DNA from: DAITAZ01 sp036824045
GTDB lineage: Bacteria > Pseudomonadota > Gammaproteobacteria > Burkholderiales > Rhodocyclaceae
Length of the DNA: 64,000 nucleotides
Assembly: GCA_036824045.1 (NCBI GenBank)
Contig: DAITAZ010000014.1
Location: 1-64,000, forward strand
Reading direction: 5' to 3'
Positions 36,135 to 44,954 of the stretch are shown in pieces (the stretch's first letter is position 1; each line of letters begins with the position of its first letter). The notes beneath the pieces are model-generated. The model had not been told where the DNA came from. It saw only the letters and a list, made by a program, of their open reading frames with translations, and made no database searches. A program made the position numbers and the translations under genes.

Positions 36135-36771
36135 GCCCCCGTACCGTGGTGATTTTCAGCCCCCCGCATTCGAGCTTTTTGCGCAAACGGTGGACATAGA
36201 CTTCGATGGCATTGTTGCTCACCTCCTCGCCCCATCCGCAGAGGTGGTCCACGAGCTGTTCCTTGCTGACAAGACGCCCCGCGCGCAGCAGCAGCACCTC
36301 CAGAAGCCCGACTTCCCGGGCGGAGAGGTCCACGACTTGGCCGCTGATCTTCACCAACCGGTCGGCCTGATCGTAGCTCAGCGCCCCGAACTCGATGCAC
36401 CGTGGCATACCGGTCCCCCGGCGCGTCAGGGCACGCACCCGGGCCTCAAGCTCGGGCAACGCAAACGGCTTCACCATGTAGTCATCGGCCCCCGCATCAA
36501 GCCCCCGGACACGATCATCCAGGCCGTCCTGAGCCGTCAGGATCAACACAGGAATCGCCGATTTGCGCGCCCTCAACCGCTTGAGCACCTCGATCCCGTT
36601 AAGGCGTGGCAAGCCCAGATCCAGAATCAGCAAATCGTAGGGTTGGCTCGCCAGCGCCACGTCCGCGTCCGATCCGTTCGCCACGTGATCCACAGCGTAA
36701 CCGGAACGCCGCAAGGCCCGCACCAGCCCATCAGCAATGATGGAATCGTCTTCAGCCAGCAAAATCCGCAT
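36088..36771 (-). CDS. OmpR-family response regulator (TctD/QseB-like)
   Basis: DNA-binding regulator paired with the following kinase. 227 residues from the ATG at 36771: receiver domain with acidic pair ED7-8 and phosphoacceptor Asp51 (LILDLGLPRLNG), then a winged helix with LSAREVGLLEVLLLRAGRLVSKEQL and NAIEVYVHRLRKKL. The open frame extends far upstream but only the part from 36771 is family-like. Direct repeats of CTTAC lie just upstream on this strand (36782-36805) and may be its own binding box. Confidence 0.95.
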   Translation of the reverse strand: MRILLAEDDSIIADGLVRALRRSGYAVDHVANGSDADVALASQPYDLLILDLGLPRLNGIEVLKRLRARKSAIPVLILTAQDGLDDRVRGLDAGADDYMVKPFALPELEARVRALTRRGTGMPRCIEFGALSYDQADRLVKISGQVVDLSAREVGLLEVLLLRAGRLVSKEQLVDHLCGWGEEVSNNAIEVYVHRLRKKLECGGLKITTVRGLGYCLEKPDSVAGGT

Positions 36772-36781
36772 AACACGAATC

Positions 36782-36805
36782 GTAAGTTTGGCGTAAGGAA
36801 GTAAG
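36782..36805 (-). promoter_or_regulatory. CTTAC direct repeats upstream of the response regulator
   Basis: On the minus strand CTTAC occurs three times at 36805-36801, 36797-36793 and 36786-36782. The last two are 11 bp apart, the spacing of PmrA/QseB-type half sites (CTTAA-N6-CTTAA). This suggests autoregulation; it is inference from pattern alone. Confidence 0.4.
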
Positions 36806-37094
36806 CGTAGCTTCTGCCGCGCTGTTCTCCTTTTACTCGGTCTTAGGGGGCGGGGGCTGCGGACGTACCGCACGCACACGCCTCGGGGGGCACCCGATCC
36901 CTGCAAAGGGTGTTCCCCACCGCTTTCTTTCCTGGTCCGAGCCAGAGGGCCGGCAGAGAAAGCCGCACATCTGCACTCAAACTGTTCAAGTTTAGCACGC
37001 TCACCTTGGCACCCGCTCGGGCGGCAAGCTTGAGGGTTGCTGCCCACATCACGACTCCGCCGCGGTTTCCCGTCGCCTTCGGTATGCCAAAAAC

Positions 37095-37121
37095 AAAAAC
37101 CCCGCACGAGGCGGGGTTTTT
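37095..37121 (-). terminator. Rho-independent terminator of groEL
   Basis: A perfect 11-bp stem (AAAAACCCCGC / GCGGGGTTTTT) with a 5-nt loop lies 23 nt past the groEL stop, followed by a T-rich run on the minus strand. The rest of 36806-37094 holds no gene that I can support. Confidence 0.93.
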
Positions 37122-37143
37122 GTGCCAACAGGTCAGCGGGACA

Positions 37144-38793
<1,650 letters not shown>

Positions 38794-38839
38794 CTAACAA
38801 CTCCTTGAATTCTTTGGATTGAGCGGGGGAATTGGCCGA

Positions 38840-39130
38840 TCAGCCTTCGATCACGCCCATGATGTCTTCTTCGCGCATGACCAGCAGTTCCTGGCCATCG
38901 ACCTTGACGGTCTGGCCGGCGTACTTGCCGAACAGCACCTTATCGCCAGCCTTGACAGCCATGGCGCGCACGTCGCCGTTTTCCAGAATCTTGCCGTTGC
39001 CCACAGCAATCACCTCACCCTGATCAGGCTTCTCGCCGGCGGAATCGGGAATCACGATGCCGCTGGCAGTGGTGCGCTCGGCTTCGATACGCTTGACGAT
39101 CACGCGATCATGCAAGGGACGGATTTTCAT
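38840..39130 (-). CDS. groES: Co-chaperonin GroES (10 kDa)
   Basis: Heptameric lid of the GroEL cage. 96 residues from the ATG at 39130 (MKIRPLHDRVIVKRIEAE), including the mobile loop region ERTTASGIVIPDSAGEK and LLVMREEDIMGVIE at the end. An upstream extension of the frame is not family-like. Preceded by a sigma-32-like promoter and a CIRCE-type element. Confidence 0.98.
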   Translation of the reverse strand: MKIRPLHDRVIVKRIEAERTTASGIVIPDSAGEKPDQGEVIAVGNGKILENGDVRAMAVKAGDKVLFGKYAGQTVKVDGQELLVMREEDIMGVIEG

Positions 39131-39233
39131 GAACAAAGCTCCTTGAACAAAACACGCCAAAAGCAATAAGCCTTGGCCACTTGGATGAAGTCGGTCACCC
39201 GGGGCGAACACAGCACGGAGACACACCGCGCTG

Positions 39234-39260
39234 TTAGCACTCGACCCGGTCGGTTGCTAA
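39234..39260. promoter_or_regulatory. Degenerate CIRCE operator (HrcA site) upstream of groES
   Basis: A perfect left arm TTAGCACTC is followed by exactly 9 nt and then GGTTGCTAA, which matches 7 of 9 positions of the right arm GAGTGCTAA. Arm order and N9 spacing fit the CIRCE element bound by HrcA. It overlaps the predicted groESL start site. Confidence 0.8.
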
Positions 39261-39289
39261 TAATAGGGAGGGGGTTTTGGTTTTTCAAG
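39260..39289 (-). promoter_or_regulatory. Sigma-32-like promoter of groESL
   Basis: On the minus strand CTTGAA (39289-39284), a 15-nt spacer and CCCTATTAT (39268-39260) resemble the heat-shock consensus CTTGAA-N13/15-CCCCATNT. The predicted start falls in the CIRCE element, so the two controls would act at the same promoter. Confidence 0.6.
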
Positions 39290-39377
39290 AGGCGGCTCTG
39301 GAAGTTTTTGCGCTTTTTTTGCACTTTTTCCCCGCCGTCCCCACCGCCCCGCCGTCTCCTGTCCAGCAAGGTGATCG

Positions 39378-39406
39378 TTGCCCGACCTACGGCAAGGGCA
39401 TACAAT
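39378..39406 (+). promoter_or_regulatory. Possible sigma-70 promoter of the binding-protein/kinase operon
   Basis: TTGCCC (39378-39383), 17 nt, then TACAAT (39401-39406) on the plus strand. The -10 matches 5 of 6 and the -35 only 3 of 6. It lies about 106 nt before the TTG start of the next gene. Confidence 0.4.
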
Positions 39407-39511
39407 GAAACAAAGTAAGTAGTCGCTAGAAAAAGAAAAAGAAGGGGGCGGGATTCCATCGCCTGCATCGCGTGAGCCCCGCGACCCGACCACCGAGAGA
39501 GAGGAGACACT

Positions 39512-40393
39512 TTGCGCAGCGTCGTGTTGTGGGCCACCGGGCTCATGTTCCTGCTTGCCCTCACCGTCGCCTTGCTCGCTACCCACGGCAGGACTGATCC
39601 AACGTGGGAGCGCTTGCAGCACGGCGGTGAAATCCGCATCGGCCACACCAATGAACCACCCTACGCCTTCCAGGATGCGGCGGGCCGCGTTACCGGGGAA
39701 GCGCCGGAAGTTGCCCGCGCGGTCCTGGAAAAAATGGGGATTGCCCGCCAAGAGTGGGTGCGGGCCGACTTCGGTTCGTTGATTACGCTGCTGCGCACCG
39801 GACGGATCGACATGATTGCCGCCGGGATGTTCGTCACCCCCATGCGCGCGCAGCAGATTGCCTTCAGCCCGCCCAGTTACTGCACCCGAACCGGCCTGCT
39901 GGTGCCGTCGGGCAACCCCCTCGACTTGCACGACCTCAGCGACGTGGCCCGCTTCCGGGACGCCCGCCTGGCGGTGCTCACCGGCGCGGTGGAAAGCCAG
40001 GAGGCAAAGGCGGCAGGCATCAGCCAGGAGCGCATCGTCGAGTTCCCGGAGCCCGACGCCGCCGCAACAGCCCTGGCCCAGGGCCTGGTCCATGCGCTCG
40101 CCCTCAGCAGCCCGTCCATCCAGGCGCTGGCTGACCGGCATGAAGGGGTGGAAGCGGCAGGAGCGGCGCAGGCGCCAACGCCTCCGGCCGATGCATCCGG
40201 CGGATGCGGAGCCTTTGGCTTCCGCCTCGAAGACGAGGCTTTGGCCACCGCCTTCAGCGAGGCGCTGACAGCGTACCTCGGCTCTCCCCAGCATCTGGCG
40301 CTAGTGCGCCCCTTCGGCTTCACCCTCGCCAATCTGCCACCCGGCATTGGCGCCCCATCCGTACACACCAGCGATCGCCATGAAAAACGCTGA
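39512..40393 (+). CDS. Periplasmic substrate-binding domain protein (family 3-like)
   Basis: Solute-binding domain of the SBP_bac_3 type, 293 residues, held by an N-terminal signal/anchor (about 4-24). The domain runs from GEIRIGHTNEPPYAFQDAAGRVTGEAPEVARAV-type sequence near 39 to VLTGAVESQEAK and beyond. The first codon is TTG, supported by GAGAGGAG upstream at good spacing and by the lack of any other start before the hydrophobic segment. No ABC permease or ATPase follows; instead the kinase gene overlaps its end by 14 nt, so it is likely a sensor that feeds the kinase rather than a transporter. The ligand is probably an amino-acid-like molecule, but that is inference. Confidence 0.85.
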   Translation: MRSVVLWATGLMFLLALTVALLATHGRTDPTWERLQHGGEIRIGHTNEPPYAFQDAAGRVTGEAPEVARAVLEKMGIARQEWVRADFGSLITLLRTGRIDMIAAGMFVTPMRAQQIAFSPPSYCTRTGLLVPSGNPLDLHDLSDVARFRDARLAVLTGAVESQEAKAAGISQERIVEFPEPDAAATALAQGLVHALALSSPSIQALADRHEGVEAAGAAQAPTPPADASGGCGAFGFRLEDEALATAFSEALTAYLGSPQHLALVRPFGFTLANLPPGIGAPSVHTSDRHEKR

Positions 40394-42572
40394 GCAGGTG
40401 CTTCCCGGCATTCCCCTGAACCGGCGCGAGGCCTCGGTCTTTGGCGTCGGCCTGATCGCGGTGGTGTCCTGCCTGCTCCTGTGGTGGGCCAACGAAATGT
40501 GGTGGAGCACCTATTCCCGGTACATCCCGCCCCGCGACAACCTGATCGAGGCGCGACGGGCCTCGGCCCGCGCCTATCTGCTCTTCGAGCGCAACGAGGC
40601 AGGCAACCCGGAAGTGAAACGGCAAGACATTCTGGCCTTTCTCGCCAAAGCCCGTCGTGCAGCGCGGGACAACGTAACCGGTCGCTCCAATCTGGTGCAG
40701 ATCCCGGCGGCCCCGCCCGCCAGCAGTGGCCAGGCCGCAGAGTTCGCTGCCTTTGAACAGGCAGTGGAGTCCTTCGCGGCCCTGACCGAAGAGCTTCTCG
40801 GCAGCGCCGCCGGCCGCGCCGACCTGCTCATGCGCCAGCGCAACGCTTTTGCCCAGGTGGATCGTCTATCCAACCAGCTCGACAACGCACTGCTGGAAGC
40901 ACTCAACACCAGCGTTCGCAACGGGCAACGCCTGCGCAACGCCAGCCTCGCAGCCTGGCTCGCCTTTCTGGTCATTTCCTGCCTGCTGCTGATCCGCGCC
41001 AGCCGCGCCGAGGCGTCCAGCCAGAGCCTGTTGCAGGCGGAACAACGTGCACTGAAAGAAAGCGAGCAGCGTTTTCGCGCCACCTTCGAGCAGGCCGCGG
41101 TGGGGATCTCCCACGTTGCGCCGGACGGCCAGTGGTTGCTGGTCAATGAGCGTCTGTGCGAAATCGTCGGCTACAGCAGGGAGGAACTGCTCGCCCGCAG
41201 CTTTCAGGACATCACCCACCCGGAGGATCTGAAGCGGGACCTCACCCTCCTGGAGGAGCTGATCGCCGGCAAGAAAAACGCCTACGCCATGGAAAAGCGC
41301 TACATCCGCAAGGATGGCAGCAGCACCTGGATCAACCTGACCGTGGCCCTGGTACGCCAGGACGACGGCAGCCCCCACTATTTCATCTCGGTGGTTGAGG
41401 ACATCAACCGCCGCAAGGCCGCCGAAGCACGGCTGGCCGAGAGCCTGGCCCAGCTTCGGCAATTCGCCGAGATCGGCTCGGACTACCTGTGGGAACAGGA
41501 TGCGGATCTGCGCCTGCGTTTCATCTCGCCTGCCATTTCCACCCGCAGTGGTCTGGACCACGAAAAATACCTCGGGCTCAGGAACACCGATCTCCCGTGG
41601 GTCAAGATGGACGAAGCCGCCTGGCGCCAGTACACCGCCATTCAGGGTAGCCACCAGCCCTTTCGCAACCAGTTGCTCGCGCTGGAAAACCGTGCGGGCG
41701 AGACACGCTGGCTGGAAGTCAGCGGCGACCCGCTGGTGGACGCCGACGGCCACTTCGCCGGCTACCGTGGCGTTGCCCAGGACGTCACCGCCAAACGACG
41801 CGCCGAGGCGGAAATCCGCCGCCTCAACGAAACCCTTGAACACGAGGTGGAAGCCCGAACCGCCGAATTGCGGGCGGCCAACCAGGAACTGGACGCTTTC
41901 GCCTACGCCGTCTCCCATGACCTGCGGGCTCCCCTGCGGGCCATGAACGGGTTCAGTCAGGCCCTGCTGGAAGACTATGGCCCGACGCTCAAGGGCGATG
42001 GCCAGACCTACCTCAATCAGATCATCCTGGCCAGCCGCCATATGGGTGATCTGATCGACGGCCTGCTGGTGCTCTCCCGCAGCACCCGCAATGAGCTCAC
42101 TTACGAAACGGTGGACCTTTCCGCGCTGGCCACCCGCATCCTCACCCAGCTCAATCGCCAGGCTCCCGGCAGCGCCACACAGTGGTCGGTCGAACCCGGC
42201 ATACGGGTGCGGGGTGACACCCGCATGCTCGGCGCGATGATGGAAAACCTGCTCAACAATGCCTGGAAGTACAGCTCCAAGGTCGCCCAACCGCACATCC
42301 GGGTCTACCTGGACAACAGTGGCGATACGCCCGTCATTTGCGTGGCGGATAATGGAGCCGGTTTCGACATGGCCCATGCGGCCAAGCTCTTTCAACCCTT
42401 TCAGCGCCTGCACCGGCAGGACGAATTCACAGGCACGGGGGTCGGGCTGGCCACGGTCCAGCGCATCATCTCCCGCCACGGGGGCAGCATCGACGCCGTG
42501 GCAGCCCCCGGCCGGGGAGCCACCTTCCGCCTCACCCTGCCCATGGCAGAACCCGTCGGAGAACCTTCATGA
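40380..42572 (+). CDS. Membrane PAS-domain sensor histidine kinase
   Basis: Sensor kinase of 730 residues. An N-terminal periplasmic sensing region lies between two membrane spans (about 20-40 and 190-215), followed by PAS (about 230-345), a second PAS (about 360-475), coiled coil, HisKA with AYAVSHDLRAPLRAMNGF (His513) and HATPase with NLLNNAWKYSS, DNGAGFDM and GTGVGLATVQR. The catalytic part is close in style to the kinase at 2933-5026. The ATG at 40380 overlaps the binding-protein stop, and the response regulator gene overlaps its end by 4 nt, so all three are one operon. Confidence 0.94.
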   Translation: MKNAEQVLPGIPLNRREASVFGVGLIAVVSCLLLWWANEMWWSTYSRYIPPRDNLIEARRASARAYLLFERNEAGNPEVKRQDILAFLAKARRAARDNVTGRSNLVQIPAAPPASSGQAAEFAAFEQAVESFAALTEELLGSAAGRADLLMRQRNAFAQVDRLSNQLDNALLEALNTSVRNGQRLRNASLAAWLAFLVISCLLLIRASRAEASSQSLLQAEQRALKESEQRFRATFEQAAVGISHVAPDGQWLLVNERLCEIVGYSREELLARSFQDITHPEDLKRDLTLLEELIAGKKNAYAMEKRYIRKDGSSTWINLTVALVRQDDGSPHYFISVVEDINRRKAAEARLAESLAQLRQFAEIGSDYLWEQDADLRLRFISPAISTRSGLDHEKYLGLRNTDLPWVKMDEAAWRQYTAIQGSHQPFRNQLLALENRAGETRWLEVSGDPLVDADGHFAGYRGVAQDVTAKRRAEAEIRRLNETLEHEVEARTAELRAANQELDAFAYAVSHDLRAPLRAMNGFSQALLEDYGPTLKGDGQTYLNQIILASRHMGDLIDGLLVLSRSTRNELTYETVDLSALATRILTQLNRQAPGSATQWSVEPGIRVRGDTRMLGAMMENLLNNAWKYSSKVAQPHIRVYLDNSGDTPVICVADNGAGFDMAHAAKLFQPFQRLHRQDEFTGTGVGLATVQRIISRHGGSIDAVAAPGRGATFRLTLPMAEPVGEPS

Positions 42573-43000
42573 CCCACCCACACATATTGCTCGTCGAAGA
42601 CAATCCGCAGGACGAGTTGCTGATTCTGCGCGCCCTGCGCAAGGTCAACGTGGGGAATCCCGTGGATGTGGCCCGGGATGGGCAGCAGGCGCTGGATTAC
42701 CTGTTCTGCGAAGGGGAGTTCGCCACCCGAGCGCCGGTCCCACCGGCTGTGGTGATGCTGGACGTCAACCTGCCCCGCATCGGCGGCCTGGAGGTCCTTG
42801 AACGCATCCGGGCCGACCCGCGAACATCCATCCTGCCGGTGGTCATCCTCACCTCATCGGACGAGGAGCGGGATCGCCTGCGCAGCTATCAAAGCGGCGC
42901 CAACAGCTTCGTGCACAAGCCCCTCGATTTTGGCGACTTCGCCGAAACCGTCGCGCGGCTTGGCGTCTACTGGGTTGCCATCAACCAGTCCCCGCGCTGA
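42569..43000 (+). CDS. Single-domain response regulator (Rcp1-like)
   Basis: Stand-alone receiver domain of 143 residues without an output domain. Acidic residues ED10-11, phosphoacceptor Asp65 (VVMLDVNLPRIGG), Thr in ILTSSD and Lys117 (FVHKPLDF) are all in place. The YLFCEGEF insertion between beta 2 and beta 3 is characteristic of regulators partnered with phytochrome-like kinases. It is translationally coupled to the kinase. Its 3' end overlaps the convergent TetR gene by 20 nt. Confidence 0.93.
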   Translation: MTHPHILLVEDNPQDELLILRALRKVNVGNPVDVARDGQQALDYLFCEGEFATRAPVPPAVVMLDVNLPRIGGLEVLERIRADPRTSILPVVILTSSDEERDRLRSYQSGANSFVHKPLDFGDFAETVARLGVYWVAINQSPR

Positions 43001-43649
43001 GATCGCTCGCCGCCCCACTTGCGGCGGCGCACGGCAGGCGGCGCAGGGCCATGTGGAAGCTGATCATGTCGCCCACCCGGCCCAGCAGCCCCGCGCAGAA
43101 ATTGCTGGCCAGCAACTGCTTGAACAACCCGTGGCAGAACGCCCAGGTATCCAGCGCCAGCGCCTGCGGGTCCAGGCCGGGGCGCAGGTAGCCCCGGGCG
43201 GCCGCCCGCTGGTAAGCCACTTCCAGCTTGGCCACGAACTCGATCCCCGGCCGGTGCAGCTCGGTCAGCACGTCAGCGAACTCGCCCACGTATTCGCACC
43301 GCAGGGTCATGATCTCGAAGGTCTGGCGCACCGCCGGGTCTTCGTCCACGCCACGGAAAAAAGTCCGCATGCTGGCTTCGATGCCATCCAGGGGGTTGTC
43401 GAACCCATCGGCCACCAACAGCGCATCGCTCCTGTCCAGCAGCGGCAATTGCACTTGCTCCCGCATGGCGAAGAAAAGCTCCGTCTTGTTGGCGAAGTGC
43501 CAGTACACGGCGCCCCGCGTCACCCCCGCAGCCTTCGCGATCTTTTCCAGGGTGGTATGACTCACGCCGCATTCGTGAAACACGAGCCGGGCAGCATCGA
43601 TGATCTGCTGCCGGGTGCGCTCCGCATCTTCCTTGGTTCGCCTGACCAT
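42981..43649 (-). CDS. TetR/AcrR-family transcriptional repressor
   Basis: Regulator of 222 residues, divergent from the RND efflux operon it most likely represses. N-terminal helix-turn-helix: TRQQIIDAARLVFHECGVSHTTLEKIAKAAGVTRGAVYWHFANK-type sequence (about 11-54), the classic TetR_N. The C-terminal ligand-binding region resembles AcrR (MTLRCEYVGEF...). I start at the ATG at 43649; a much longer open frame runs upstream but is antisense to the efflux genes. The operator-like palindrome at 43721-43744 is in the shared promoter region. Confidence 0.93.
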   Translation of the reverse strand: MVRRTKEDAERTRQQIIDAARLVFHECGVSHTTLEKIAKAAGVTRGAVYWHFANKTELFFAMREQVQLPLLDRSDALLVADGFDNPLDGIEASMRTFFRGVDEDPAVRQTFEIMTLRCEYVGEFADVLTELHRPGIEFVAKLEVAYQRAAARGYLRPGLDPQALALDTWAFCHGLFKQLLASNFCAGLLGRVGDMISFHMALRRLPCAAASGAASDLSAGTG

Positions 43650-43718
43650 AGCCCTCGCTCCCTCACCGGTTCCCCGGCTGCTCCGCCGCGTCACCCTCAC
43701 CCTTCTGTTTGCAGGGTT

Positions 43719-43746
43719 TTTACATACAACCTTGTTTGTATATAAT
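43719..43746 (+). promoter_or_regulatory. RND operon promoter with embedded TetR operator
   Basis: TTTACA (43719-43724), 16 nt, TATAAT (43741-43746) form a near-consensus promoter reading toward the efflux genes. An imperfect palindrome, TACATACAA...TTTGTATATA (43721-43744), lies between and over both boxes and resembles the AcrR operator (TACATACA...TGTATGTA). Binding there should block RNA polymerase. Confidence 0.75.
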
Positions 43747-43778
43747 ACCACCATAGCGCCCCACCGGAGACAACAACA

Positions 43779-44945
43779 ATGCCCGCCCGTACCCTGCCAA
43801 CCCCCACGTTCCGCCCCATCACTGCGCGTTTGCCCGCACTGGTGCTGGCGGCCGCGCTCGCCGCCGCCTGCTCCAAAACCGAGACACCACCCGCAGCCGG
43901 CGGGCCGGCGGGCGGCCCGCCGCAAGCCATGCCGGTCACGGTGCTGGAAGTCCAGCCCACGCGCGTGCCCGGCGCCATCGAGGTCATGGGCCAAACGGAA
44001 GGCGCACGGGAGGCCGAGGTTCGCGCCCGCGTGGGAGGCATCCTGGTCAAGCGTCTTTATCAGGAGGGCACTCCGGTCAAGGCGGGCCAACCCCTCTTCC
44101 AGATCGACCGGGCCCCCTACGAGATCGCCCTGGCGGACGCCAAGGCCAAGGCCGATCAGGCCAGCCGGGAAATGGCTCGCCTCAAAACACTGGTCGCCCA
44201 GCAAGCCATCAGCCAGAAGGAGTACGACGACGCCACCTCCACCTTTGCCATCACCCAGGCGGCACTGAAGCAGGCGGAGCTGAACCTCTCCTGGACCACA
44301 GTGACGGCCCCCGTCGGGGGCGTCAGCGGGCGGGCGGTGAAATCCGAGGGCTCGCTGGTCACGGTCGGCTCCGACAGCCTCCTGACCTCCGTGTTCCAGA
44401 CCCACCCCATCCGGGCCCGGTTCAGCCTGGCCGAGAGCGAAATCGCCCGCTTGCCCGGTGGGCGGCTGGACCCGAAGAGCGTGGCGTCGGTCGCCCTGGT
44501 CGGCGCCGATGGCAAGCCCCTGACCGCCAAAGGGCGGCTGGATTTCGTGGCCAGCACCGTGGACCCCACCTTGGGTACCCGCCAGCTCAGGGCGGAGTTC
44601 GACAACAGCGAGGGAAACCTCATGCCCGGCCAGTTCGTGAAAGTGCGGCTCGAGGCAGGCAGCCGCGACAACGTCTTCCTCGTGCCGCAAGGCGCTGTGT
44701 TGCAGACGGACCAAGGCACCCTGGTCATGCTGGCCGGCCCGGAGAACAAGGTCACCCCCCGGCCGGTGCAGGCCGGCGAGTGGCGGGGCAAGGACTGGGT
44801 GATCCTCGGCGGCTTGCAGCCCGGCGACAAGGTGATCGTGGATAACCTCATGAAGCTGCGCCCCGGCGCTGCGGTGGCGCCCAAGCCCCCCCAGGCACCC
44901 GGCGCAGCCCCTGCTGCCGCGCCCGCCCCGGCGCCAGCCAAATAA
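43779..44945 (+). CDS. RND efflux periplasmic adaptor (AcrA/MexA family)
   Basis: Membrane-fusion lipoprotein of 388 residues that links the inner-membrane pump and outer-membrane channel. Signal peptide and lipobox ALAAAC (Cys31), lipoyl/barrel-sandwich part with ARVGGILVKRLYQEGTPVKAGQ (about 83-104) and its return strand WTTVTAPVGGVSGRAV, an alpha-hairpin between, and a beta-barrel domain. The tail is Pro/Ala-rich. Starts 10 nt before the permease gene ends its RBS region; first gene of the operon. Confidence 0.95.
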   Translation: MPARTLPTPTFRPITARLPALVLAAALAAACSKTETPPAAGGPAGGPPQAMPVTVLEVQPTRVPGAIEVMGQTEGAREAEVRARVGGILVKRLYQEGTPVKAGQPLFQIDRAPYEIALADAKAKADQASREMARLKTLVAQQAISQKEYDDATSTFAITQAALKQAELNLSWTTVTAPVGGVSGRAVKSEGSLVTVGSDSLLTSVFQTHPIRARFSLAESEIARLPGGRLDPKSVASVALVGADGKPLTAKGRLDFVASTVDPTLGTRQLRAEFDNSEGNLMPGQFVKVRLEAGSRDNVFLVPQGAVLQTDQGTLVMLAGPENKVTPRPVQAGEWRGKDWVILGGLQPGDKVIVDNLMKLRPGAAVAPKPPQAPGAAPAAAPAPAPAK

Positions 44946-44954
44946 GGGGGAACC

